Assembly (NCBI GenBank): GCA_009786175.1
Contig: WQTQ01000090.1
Span: 1-6,546 of the forward strand
Source of the DNA: Bacillota bacterium
Lineage (GTDB): Bacteria; Bacillota_A; Clostridia; Lachnospirales; WQUN01
Direction of reading: 5' to 3'
Length of the DNA stretch: 6,546 bases
Shown piece after piece: positions 1 through 6,028 of this stretch. The notes under the pieces were generated by a model. It was not told the origin of the DNA. It saw nothing but the letters and a program-made list of their open reading frames with translations, and ran no database searches. Numbering within the stretch: position 1 is the first letter of the stretch; each line of letters opens with the position of its first letter. The position numbers and the translations under genes are program-made.

Positions 1-33
1 TGGTTTTTTCTTTTTTTGTCTTTCGCGCATATT

Positions 34-75
34 AAAAGAGAGAGGCGTGTCGTATACGCGCTTCTCTCTTTTTTT
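34..75 (+). terminator. Rho-independent terminator of a gene left of the window
   Basis: Bases 34-50 pair with 56-72 in a 17-bp stem with two G-U pairs and a five-base loop. The stem core reads GAGAGAGGCG on the left arm. The right arm runs straight into a T tract ending at 75, the classic layout for an intrinsic terminator read rightward. No gene is visible between base 1 and the stem, so it probably ends transcription of a gene whose coding part lies outside the window. The T-rich stretch at 3-23 could be the tail of another terminator, but its stem is not in view. Confidence 0.85.
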
Positions 76-97
76 GCTTAACCTTAACTTAATGACA

Positions 98-148
98 TTG
101 AAAGCTACCCCCTGATATCACATTCAATGTAATATCAGGGGGTAGTTT
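98..148. repeat. Palindromic hairpin repeat, copy 1
   Basis: Bases 102-124 pair with 126-148 around a single-base centre at 125. There is one mismatch (119 with 131) and one G-T wobble (104 with 146). The outer arm reads CTACCCCCTGATATCACA and returns as its complement ending GGGGGTAG. A second copy with the same outer 17 bases in both arms lies at 6029-6080, and both share a TTGAAA just before the left arm. There is no T tract, so a simple terminator is unlikely. The hairpin ends three bases before the -35 element of the sigma promoter. It could be a dispersed REP-like element or an operator; the sequence does not decide. Confidence 0.85.
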
Positions 149-150
149 AA

Positions 151-177
151 TGAACCTTTCGTCTGCGTTTTACGTCT
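151..177 (+). promoter_or_regulatory. ECF-type promoter upstream of the sigma gene
   Basis: TGAACC at 151-156 and CGTCT at 173-177 are separated by 16 bases. This matches the general pattern of ECF sigma promoters, an AAC-containing -35 and a CGTC -10. It lies about 45 bases before the start codon of an ECF-like sigma gene, and such genes commonly transcribe themselves. That supports both the promoter call and the ECF assignment. Whether the truncated product could still use this promoter is doubtful. Confidence 0.6.
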
Positions 178-221
178 GTACATATGAAACCGGTTTCAAC
201 ACGTAACAAGGAGGTGATGGT

Positions 222-575
222 ATGGATAAGGCGGAATTTACAGAGCGGGTATCCGTTTGTGGAAACGCGCTAAAACGTTATGCTTACTATAGGCTGCCAA
301 CTAAGGCAGACGCAGAGGATATTTTTCAAGAAACCTTGCTGACAGCATATTTACAGCGGAATATGCTTAAAAACGCGAATGGCTTTAAACCGTGGATATT
401 ACGGATAGCCGCTAACAAATGTAACGATTTTTACCGCAAATACATGAAGCGGCAAGAAAGTCCCATAGAAAGCGACGCGGTTTTGGAAAACGCATTATCG
501 CAAAGCCGGTACGGGCTGACAGTTGCGCATACCGTGCGGGAAACTTTGGCACAGCTAAACCAAAATATATGTTAG
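222..575 (+). CDS. Truncated ECF-type RNA polymerase sigma factor (region 2 only)
   Basis: The ATG at 222 follows a strong AAGGAGGTGAT site (208-217). The 117-residue product shows sigma region 2 features. Residues about 26-40 carry the acidic DAEDIFQETLL segment typical of core binding, and about 55-77 carry FKPWILRIAANKCNDFYRK, the -10 recognition and melting helix. A linker then ends in HTVRETLAQL, which in full-length relatives leads directly into the region 4 helix-turn-helix. Here a stop follows five residues later and no region 4 is found downstream; full ECF factors are usually about 160-190 residues. The gene therefore looks 3'-deleted, and it converges on pssA 43 bases away. It may be a decaying gene or, less likely, a functional region-2-only protein. 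Alternative: a natural split sigma whose region 4 partner lies elsewhere. Confidence 0.75.
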   Translation: MDKAEFTERVSVCGNALKRYAYYRLPTKADAEDIFQETLLTAYLQRNMLKNANGFKPWILRIAANKCNDFYRKYMKRQESPIESDAVLENALSQSRYGLTVAHTVRETLAQLNQNIC

Positions 576-618
576 TTGAAGACGCTATTAAGCAAGCAGT
601 TGGCTCTTAGGAAAATAT

Positions 619-1212
619 TCACGAAAAAATAACCAATATCAAAAACGCTACCCCGGCAATGCCAAACAGTACCTGCCACAGTCCGTATTTTGGAAGCTGT
701 ATGCCGGAAACCATAAGCCCGCCAACGATAAAAAACATTATGGCGGCCACCCATGTAAATACGCCGTACATTACTACGCACCAAATTACCATGGTGACAA
801 TGCACATTGCACCCGGTACAGGCAGCCCGGTAAAAACTTTGCCTGCGCCCACAAGGTTATAATTGGCCAAACGCCACAGCCCGCAAATGCAGTAAAATAC
901 AAGTGCCGCAATAACTATGGGGCTGTTGTCCAGCAGGTCAAAAACCATCCAAATGGGCATTATTACGCAGGCAAAAAAATCTACAAGGGTGTCCAGGTGC
1001 TTGCCAAAATCTGTCTGCTGTCTAAGCTTTGTGGCCACATAACCGTCTACAAGATCCATTACTCCCGCAAAAAACAGACAGATAATTGCCATACGCAAAT
1101 CCCGCTGGGTTAAGAAAAACGCGGCGAATATGCCAAAAACCAGCCCCAATGTAGTCACTACGTTAGGGGCATTCATATGCCTAAGTATTGGTGAAATTTT
1201 TGTCAATTTCAT
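619..1212 (-). CDS. pssA: CDP-diacylglycerol--serine O-phosphatidyltransferase
   Basis: This integral membrane enzyme of 197 residues joins L-serine to CDP-diacylglycerol, releasing CMP and giving phosphatidylserine. The CDP-alcohol phosphotransferase signature is visible at residues 53-78: D53, D56-G57, A60, G70, D74 and D78, with the usual spacing, so the four metal-binding aspartates are present. The position after A60, normally Arg, is Thr (codon ACA). About six to seven hydrophobic segments span the protein, starting near residue 17. The opening NAPNVVTTLGLVFGIFA is typical of PssA. The start codon lies 12 bases after the psd stop, with a weak site AGGGATGTGA overlapping that stop, so the two genes are almost certainly co-transcribed and perhaps translationally coupled. 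No clear terminator follows. The next gene downstream converges on it. Confidence 0.9.
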   Translation of the reverse strand: MKLTKISPILRHMNAPNVVTTLGLVFGIFAAFFLTQRDLRMAIICLFFAGVMDLVDGYVATKLRQQTDFGKHLDTLVDFFACVIMPIWMVFDLLDNSPIVIAALVFYCICGLWRLANYNLVGAGKVFTGLPVPGAMCIVTMVIWCVVMYGVFTWVAAIMFFIVGGLMVSGIQLPKYGLWQVLFGIAGVAFLILVIFS

Positions 1213-1224
1213 AAAATCACATCC

Positions 1225-2175
1225 CTAGCTTTTTTCGCCCAAAGGTTCGCCGATGGGTATTCTTGTTTCGTAGCCTTCGGCGGTACGCAATGCCAACTCT
1301 TTGTTGGGGACAAAATATCCCTTTTTAACAAACATAAGCACAAGGGAACCGCCGGGTTTAAAGTAGCTTGCCACTTGCCCCCGCTGTACTTTTTGTCCTT
1401 CGCTAAAACAATGTACGATACTGCCAACAAATGTGGCACCAACTTCTACAAGTACCACGTTGCCAAAATTTTCTGTAAAAAATTTGATGATGGCCCGCTT
1501 GTTACGGCAGTACAGCCTTACAACCCGGTTTAAGGCAAGTGGGCTTACGGAATATAAATCGCCTTTTATCATGTGTGTGCCGGTAACTACGCCATCATCA
1601 AAAAAATGCATACGGTGGTAGTTGGCGGGGGTTAGGCGGATGCTAACCATTGTGCCGCCTTCGTATTCTTTTGCAAGGGCACTGTCCGTAAACAGCTCGG
1701 AAAGGGAAAAACTCGCGCCCTTGGCCGCCACAACCTGATCCGGCTTAAGGTTTGGGAAAACGGAAACCAGCCCCTCGCAGGGGGAACCAAGTGTGTCCGC
1801 TTCTTCCGGGAACAGTACGTTTTCTCTTTCGCGCGCAAAGAATTGGGCAAAATTTTTGTATTTCCCCTTGCAGCCTTCCATGTCTACGTCGTACTTTTCT
1901 ATAAACTTGGGTATGACTTTAGCAGATATGGGCGTGCGGCAGTACAAACCGTACAGGCGGCTAACGGCTTTACGTTTTACCAGCCACAGCAAAGACGCGC
2001 CGCCTACGGGGTTTTCGTAAATAAGACGCATCCACCGTTCCGGACAAATACGTTCTTGTTCCAAGTTGCCGTCGTTGTATATCCATATTTGCTGCTTCCG
2101 CTTCGACTGTTTCCGCAGAAACAATTTTCGTTTTGGTAATTTTGGAAGCTTACGCCTTAGTTGTATGCGGCTCAT
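1225..2175 (-). CDS. psd: Phosphatidylserine decarboxylase proenzyme
   Basis: Psd decarboxylates phosphatidylserine to phosphatidylethanolamine at the membrane, the step after PssA, whose gene follows 12 bases downstream. The proenzyme normally cleaves itself at a Gly-Ser bond, turning the Ser into the pyruvoyl cofactor. From the ATG at 2175 the protein has 316 residues. It shows ENPVG near 54, the His motif YHRMH (H187, H190) and the cleavage motif PGGS (S277). I prefer this ATG over an in-frame TTG three bases earlier because GGGAG sits 8 bases before it. Oddities: the region aligned with the family SPxDG aspartate reads SPCEG (E134), the Asp just before YHR is Asn (N185), and the first 29 residues are very basic (13 Lys/Arg), beyond the usual family start. 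The residue mapping to E. coli D90 and D142 is from memory of the family. Confidence 0.9.
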   Translation of the reverse strand: MSRIQLRRKLPKLPKRKLFLRKQSKRKQQIWIYNDGNLEQERICPERWMRLIYENPVGGASLLWLVKRKAVSRLYGLYCRTPISAKVIPKFIEKYDVDMEGCKGKYKNFAQFFARERENVLFPEEADTLGSPCEGLVSVFPNLKPDQVVAAKGASFSLSELFTDSALAKEYEGGTMVSIRLTPANYHRMHFFDDGVVTGTHMIKGDLYSVSPLALNRVVRLYCRNKRAIIKFFTENFGNVVLVEVGATFVGSIVHCFSEGQKVQRGQVASYFKPGGSLVLMFVKKGYFVPNKELALRTAEGYETRIPIGEPLGEKS

Positions 2176-2250
2176 CAATTCATCTCCCGATTATGTATAA
2201 AGCAATGTAAATTGCCCATAACTTTAAATTTTTCGTAACACTTGGTTAAT

Positions 2251-2279
2251 ATTATACCTTTTCGCGGCAAAAAAGCCAA
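2251..2279 (-). promoter_or_regulatory. Sigma-A-type promoter of the psd-pssA operon
   Basis: Read on the minus strand, TTGGCT (2279-2274) and a perfect TATAAT (2256-2251) are separated by 17 bases. The predicted start falls about 65-70 bases before the psd ATG. The -35 hexamer lies inside the left arm of the inverted repeat at 2272-2308, so a protein bound there could block it. Confidence 0.65.
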
Positions 2280-2308
2280 GTTAATATATACCATTTTAAT
2301 TTGGCTTT
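2272..2308. repeat. Inverted repeat in the psd/MFS divergent region
   Basis: AAGCCAAGTTAA (2273-2284) is repeated in inverse as TTAATTTGGCTT (2296-2307) with one G-T wobble, around an 11-base loop. The pair 2272-2308 extends the stem by one base. Both arms contain TTGGCT facing outward, which can serve as -35 boxes in the two directions. Read on the minus strand, the structure is followed by six Ts, so an attenuator-like or antisense terminator is also possible. An operator is the simplest reading, but no candidate regulator is encoded in the window. Confidence 0.5.
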
Positions 2309-2329
2309 ATTCAATAAGTGTGGTAAAGT
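2301..2329 (+). promoter_or_regulatory. Possible promoter of the MFS gene
   Basis: TTGGCT (2301-2306) and TAAAGT (2324-2329) are 17 bases apart. The start would fall near 2336, leaving a leader of only about 12 bases, just enough for the ribosome binding site at 2337-2344. The -10 is a poor match, so this is tentative; TATATA at 2285-2290 is another possible -10 but lacks a good -35. Confidence 0.35.
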
Positions 2330-2348
2330 TCCTTCCGAGGTGATTTTC

Positions 2349-3518
2349 TTGAACAAAGATATGGCAAAGAACCGCCGCTTACTGCTTTATGTGGTGGTGT
2401 CTTTTTTTTGGTTTTCTTTATATGCATATGTGCCGCAGGTGACTCCGTATGCAGACTACTTAGGTGCGAGTATGCGCATGATGGGGCTTGTCGCCGGGGC
2501 GTATGGGCTTACACAAATGATTATTCGTTTCCCGCTGGGTATATTTTCTGATAAGCTGCGAAGGCGCAAAATTTTTGTGCAGCTTGGGATTGGGTTTGCC
2601 ACGGTTAGCGCGTTTCTGGCGTTCTTCTTCCCAAGCCCTACGACGCTTTTGATTATGCGTGGCCTTGGCGGCGTCGCGGCCAGCGTGTGGGTTGCATTCA
2701 CGGTTTTGGGGGCAAGTTACTACAAATCGGACGAGTCTACCAAGGTTATGGGGCATATGAGTGCCGCCAATGCCTTCGGTCGTATGGTCGCGCTTTTATT
2801 AGGCGGGCTTATCGCCCAATTACTTGGGGTGCCGTACGCGTTTTTGCTGGGCGGGATTGCCGGGGTTATTGGTCTTGTGTTCAGCTTTTGGGTAACAGAA
2901 AAACGTCCAGAGGAAGGGCAAAAACCGCCAAACCTGGCAGGCCTGCTGGAAGTGGCGGGCAATAAGCAGCTGCTGTTTTGCTCCATTTTGGGAATACTGG
3001 CCATGTACATCAGCTTTGCCACAACATTTGGCTTTACCCCCCTTGTGGCCACGCAAATGGAAGCGTCGCAGCTTCAACTTGGTATGCTGGGTGTATTGTC
3101 TACGGCACCTGCCATTTTTATTTCGCCCCTGGCGGGCACAATAATGCCGAAAAAATTTGGTGCGTCCGCAACTTTAGTAATCGGCTTTGTAATTGCCGGG
3201 GCAGGAAGCGCGCTGGTGGCAATAAGCAATTCCCTGTGGATGCTGTTTACGGTGCAAATTGCAGCAAGCCTTGGGGGTGCCATTGTGGGTACTTTGTTGC
3301 TGGGGCTGTGTATCAGCGACATTTCTGGGGAAAAGCGGGCAACGGCAATGGGCTTTTTCCAGGCGGTTTACGGTCTTGGGATGTTTTTGGGGCCCTTTGT
3401 AACGGGGCACATCAGTCATGGGTTTGGGCTTATGGCGGCCTTTGTTTTCACCGGGGCAGTTGGGTTTGCAGGGGCGGTTTTATCGGTGGTTTTTGGGCGG
3501 CGTTCCTGGAAAATTTGA
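2349..3518 (+). CDS. MFS transporter, drug:H+ antiporter-like (12 TM)
   Basis: This integral membrane carrier of 389 residues belongs to the major facilitator superfamily. It shows the layout of 12 hydrophobic segments in two halves, with a polar loop near residues 185-200 (TEKRPEEGQKPP). The loop between TM2 and TM3 carries motif A as GIFSDKLRRRK (64-74), including the conserved Asp68 and the basic run. The TM1 region FFWFSLYAYVPQVTPYADYLG resembles clostridial DHA1-type proteins. I place the start at TTG 2349 because GAGGTGAT (2337-2344) sits at ideal spacing; the first ATG, at 2361, is too far from it. The frame stays open upstream to a TTG at 2301, but that lacks a binding site. The substrate cannot be told from sequence: efflux of a drug or metabolite is typical of the family. 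The neighbouring lipid genes are divergent and do not reveal a role. Confidence 0.85.
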   Translation: MNKDMAKNRRLLLYVVVSFFWFSLYAYVPQVTPYADYLGASMRMMGLVAGAYGLTQMIIRFPLGIFSDKLRRRKIFVQLGIGFATVSAFLAFFFPSPTTLLIMRGLGGVAASVWVAFTVLGASYYKSDESTKVMGHMSAANAFGRMVALLLGGLIAQLLGVPYAFLLGGIAGVIGLVFSFWVTEKRPEEGQKPPNLAGLLEVAGNKQLLFCSILGILAMYISFATTFGFTPLVATQMEASQLQLGMLGVLSTAPAIFISPLAGTIMPKKFGASATLVIGFVIAGAGSALVAISNSLWMLFTVQIAASLGGAIVGTLLLGLCISDISGEKRATAMGFFQAVYGLGMFLGPFVTGHISHGFGLMAAFVFTGAVGFAGAVLSVVFGRRSWKI

Positions 3519-3558
3519 CATGAAAGTATAAAACGGCAAAAAATTGGCGATATTCTAA

Positions 3559-3572
3559 GGAAAATATTTTCC
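3559..3572. repeat. Perfect 14-base palindrome before the lipoprotein gene
   Basis: GGAAAATATTTTCC is a perfect palindrome in the 73-base gap between the MFS stop and the lipoprotein start, just before the AAGGGG ribosome binding site (3573-3578). It could be a repressor site or be chance in AT-rich DNA. No good promoter is seen in this gap. Confidence 0.4.
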
Positions 3573-3591
3573 AAGGGGTGTCGCTATTTAT

Positions 3592-4818
3592 ATGAAAATG
3601 TTTCTGTTGCTGTTATGCCTGTTTCTTTTGTCCGGCTGTATGACAGACTCCCCTGTAAATATTACAGGGACACCGCGCAGCCGCTCATTTGAAAGACCTC
3701 CGGCGGAAGGGGCGGTATACTCTATAGATGAAGACAAGCCTGCGCCGGTGGCTGTTTTATACGCCGTGGAAAATGCCGCACCGGGGTTGTACGAACCTGC
3801 CGACGGTATATACCTGGCTGCTTGGCTTGCGCCACACACACTTATTCGCAATTTCATACACCATGTAGACAAAAACCACGCTGTTTTTGTTCACGAATTA
3901 AGCTTGGGTCAAGAAGTACCTGTAAACTGGATTTTACAATGCATATCCGTGCTTGCCACACCGCTGATTGTCGTTCACCCGCCCCAAGATGATAACTGCG
4001 AAGTGCCGGTGGGCGATAAAATTTCATACCTTGCCCAAAAGCTTGGGGCGTTTAATTTACCGATGTTTATAGCTTTTTACCCGCCCGGCCATGGTTTGAC
4101 GGCCCGGGAGTATTCCGTAATGTTTAGGTATGCGCGGGCATTGTTTTTACATCACGCACCGCAGGCGGCGTTTGTATGGGTTGCCCCCGGGGCAGAAGCT
4201 ACAGTGCAAGATCCCTTCTTCCCCGGCCATGATGCCGTGGACTGGGTTGGAGTTTCTTTGTTTGCGCGGCGGAACAGCGGCGGCCTGGAAGATGTAGTCG
4301 AGCAGTTTACGCCCTTTTATCACCGGTTTCAGGCCTATCATCCAATTATGGTGCTTCCGCTTGGGGTAAGCCATTTTTCCCGGTTGGATCACACTTACCG
4401 CTTGCAAGAAGCTGCGGCAGAAATCACGCGGGTATATAGGGCATTGGCCGGTTTCCCACGGGTAGGGCTGGTTGCATACGCAGATGCTTTTGGGCTAACC
4501 CCGGCAACCAATGACGAGTTTGCCATTTCCATTGAAAGGGAACTTATATCTGTTTATGCAAAAGCTGTGGCCAATGCGCATTTCCTTTCTGCTTTGGAAA
4601 GAGACACGACACATGGCCCCCGCCGGGTAAGGTGCAAGTATATGGGTTATTATCACAATAGCCGCGTTTATGTCAGTGCGGAAACATTGTCTAGGTTGGC
4701 TATACCGGTACCGCGCTTTACAACAGAAGTTAACGGGCGCGTCTTTATAGACATAGATCGTGTAGCAGGTGCCTCGTTTTGCGAGAAAAGGAATGTGATA
4801 CTAATTGATTACAAATAA
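3592..4818 (+). CDS. Secreted lipoprotein with degenerate GH26-like barrel and C-terminal stalk-like domain
   Basis: The 408-residue product starts with a lipoprotein signal peptide: MK, a Leu-rich core, then LSGC with C16 as the lipidated Cys. It should be anchored on the outer face of the membrane. Residues about 72-330 resemble glycoside hydrolase family 26 (beta-mannanase-like) proteins of clostridia: GIYLAAWL (72), NHAVFVHELSLGQ (95-107), PMFIAFYPPGHG (157-168), AFVWVAPG (193-200), FPGHDAVDWVGVSLF (210-224), HPIMVLPLGVSHFS (250-263) and ITRVYRAL (278-285). In active relatives the acid/base Glu lies in a segment like RFASEMNG and the nucleophile Glu in one like SEYGATHYS. At those places this protein has Pro165 and Pro256, so hydrolysis is unlikely and carbohydrate binding or a structural role is more plausible. 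Residues about 350-408 (YVSAETLSRL, NGRVFIDIDRVA) look like a copper-amine-oxidase-N/stalk-type domain. The binding site AAGGGG (3573-3578) lies 13 bases before the ATG, rather far. It may be co-transcribed with the MFS gene. Confidence 0.7.
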   Translation: MKMFLLLLCLFLLSGCMTDSPVNITGTPRSRSFERPPAEGAVYSIDEDKPAPVAVLYAVENAAPGLYEPADGIYLAAWLAPHTLIRNFIHHVDKNHAVFVHELSLGQEVPVNWILQCISVLATPLIVVHPPQDDNCEVPVGDKISYLAQKLGAFNLPMFIAFYPPGHGLTAREYSVMFRYARALFLHHAPQAAFVWVAPGAEATVQDPFFPGHDAVDWVGVSLFARRNSGGLEDVVEQFTPFYHRFQAYHPIMVLPLGVSHFSRLDHTYRLQEAAAEITRVYRALAGFPRVGLVAYADAFGLTPATNDEFAISIERELISVYAKAVANAHFLSALERDTTHGPRRVRCKYMGYYHNSRVYVSAETLSRLAIPVPRFTTEVNGRVFIDIDRVAGASFCEKRNVILIDYK

Positions 4819-4833
4819 AAGTTAATAAATATC

Positions 4834-4862
4834 TAGACGATTTCGCTAATCGGTGTTATACT
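4834..4862 (+). promoter_or_regulatory. Extended -10 promoter of degV
   Basis: TAGACG (4834-4839), a 17-base spacer ending in TGT, and TATACT (4857-4862) form a sigma-A promoter with an extended -10 (TGnTATACT). The start would be near 4869, giving a leader of about 50 bases before degV. This suggests degV is transcribed separately from the lipoprotein gene. Confidence 0.6.
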
Positions 4863-4919
4863 TTGCCCAATTCCGTATGTGGAACTTACAAAGCCGCTAA
4901 GTGCGATAGGAGGTTAATG

Positions 4920-5759
4920 ATGAAAAATCACATAATTGTTGACAGTGCATGCGATATGAGTAAAGAGATGATTGACAACGAAAATTGTAAGTTGACTCAT
5001 GTGCCGATAAACTTGCAAATAGAGGACAAAGTTTACTTAGATGACGACACCTTTGATCAGGATGCTTTTTTGGCTCATATGGAATCAACTTCGGTGGCAG
5101 TTAAAACCTCTGCCCCGTCTCCTGCATTGTTTATTGAACAGTTTAAACTGGGCGAAAATGTTTTTGTTGTTACATTGTCTAATAAATTAAGCGCGACCTA
5201 TCAAAGCGCGATGACAGCCAAGGATATGTATATAGACGAATACGGCAAGAAATTTATACATGTATTCGACAGCATGTCCGCGTCTATTGGCGAGGGTATG
5301 GTTGCTTTAAAAATCTCGGAATTACTTAACAAAGGCGTAGGTGTTAACGACGTTGTAGAGCAGGTAAACCACTTTATTAAGGGCATGAATACTTACATTA
5401 TCTTAGATAGGTTCGACAACTTGGTAAAAACCGGGCGCATTAACCCCTACGTTGCCAAGGTTGCGTCATTCTTAAACGTAAAGCCAATCTGCGGCTCTGA
5501 CAACGGTGAAATAAAAATGGTGGACAAAGCCCGCGGTTATAAAAAAGCATTTACCCGCCTGGCCAAAATCATAAAAGAAAATGCCCCGGATGTGGAAAAC
5601 CGCATAATTGGTATAACACACATTAAGGCCTACGAAAAAGCTGTAGAGATGAAAGAAGAACTTTTGAAATATGTAAAACCAAAAGACATAATAATCCAGG
5701 AATGCCGCGGTTCTACAACCACTTACGGCAACACCGGCGGTATTGTGGTTGCCGTGTAA
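4920..5759 (+). CDS. DegV family protein (fatty-acid-binding)
   Basis: This 279-residue protein covers the usual DegV length of about 280. DegV/FakB proteins bind a fatty acid, and in Firmicutes some FakB members present it to the kinase FakA for phosphorylation and phospholipid synthesis. Visible family features are the start HIIVDSACDMS (4-14), the conserved TSAPSP (63-68), the loop TLSNKLSATYQSA (85-97), DSMSASIGEG (117-126), the helix LDRFDNLVKTGRI (162-174) and the C-terminal GNTGGIVVAV (270-279). I start at ATG 4920, which is 6 bases after AGGAGG (4908-4913); the adjacent ATG at 4917 is too close. No FakA gene is in the window, so fatty-acid kinase partnership is family knowledge only. 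The nearby psd-pssA operon is also lipid-related, but lies on the other strand with no sign of shared control. Confidence 0.9.
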   Translation: MKNHIIVDSACDMSKEMIDNENCKLTHVPINLQIEDKVYLDDDTFDQDAFLAHMESTSVAVKTSAPSPALFIEQFKLGENVFVVTLSNKLSATYQSAMTAKDMYIDEYGKKFIHVFDSMSASIGEGMVALKISELLNKGVGVNDVVEQVNHFIKGMNTYIILDRFDNLVKTGRINPYVAKVASFLNVKPICGSDNGEIKMVDKARGYKKAFTRLAKIIKENAPDVENRIIGITHIKAYEKAVEMKEELLKYVKPKDIIIQECRGSTTTYGNTGGIVVAV

Positions 5760-6028
5760 AATTAGTCTCAAATAAGACGTCTCGTAAATAAGAAAACGCC
5801 ATTTCCCGGGTTTCTTCTTTACCGGGAACAGAAAATTATTGGTCCGCCATCTACGAGACGGATATGTTCCTCCAGGCCCGGACACAGTGTTCTTTCGTAA
5901 TTCGTTGTCCATTCCCATTCGCTGTCATTACACAATTGATGAACTTTTCCCCAAGTGGTTTCAATGCTCCCACTACAGGGTTACCAGAAGACAATATCAG
6001 ATGACATCGCGTCGATTGCAAGTAGGTT
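5760..6028. other. Gene-free stretch with possible RNA structure after degV
   Basis: No convincing coding region is seen on either strand. The short open frames here overlap each other or the degV and hairpin sequences, and they lack ribosome binding sites. Two nested stems are visible: CGTCTCGTA (5778-5786) with TACGAGACG (5852-5860), and inside it TTCCCGG (5803-5809) with CCGGGAA (5822-5828). A second GTCTC at 5765-5769 could compete for the right arm of the outer stem. There is no T tract, so this is not an obvious degV terminator. It may be a 3' structured RNA, an uncharacterised small RNA, or a decayed gene; on the minus strand one frame stays open for about 54 codons (between about 5824 and 5980), but it resembles nothing I recognise. 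Confidence 0.35.

Noticed and set aside
98..148. Hairpin copy 1 as a transcription terminator
   Set aside because: No T tract follows either arm, a good terminator already lies at 34-75, and the second copy also stands alone without a gene ending at it.
2301..2348. Upstream TTG start for the MFS transporter adding 16 residues
   Set aside because: No ribosome binding site precedes 2301, the added part covers the inverted repeat and promoter region, and the TTG at 2349 has ideal spacing from GAGGTGAT.
3515..3520. Perfect TTGACA at the MFS stop codon as a promoter for the lipoprotein gene
   Set aside because: At 16-18 bases downstream there is only an A/C-rich stretch with no acceptable -10.
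2978..3523. Long rightward open frame overlapping the MFS gene (181 codons)
   Set aside because: It lies wholly within the coding part of the transporter in another frame, has Gly/Trp/Cys-rich composition typical of a shadow, and has no domain I recognise.
5803..5828. TTCCCGG/CCGGGAA stem as the degV terminator
   Set aside because: It is followed by CAGAAAATTATT with no T run, and the stem is only 7 bp with a 12-base loop.
5472..5918. Minus-strand open frame of 148 codons across the degV end and the gap
   Set aside because: Most of it is antisense to degV, its aromatic-rich tail is a shadow of that gene, and there is no ribosome binding site or promoter. Only the part beyond degV is mentioned as unexplained.
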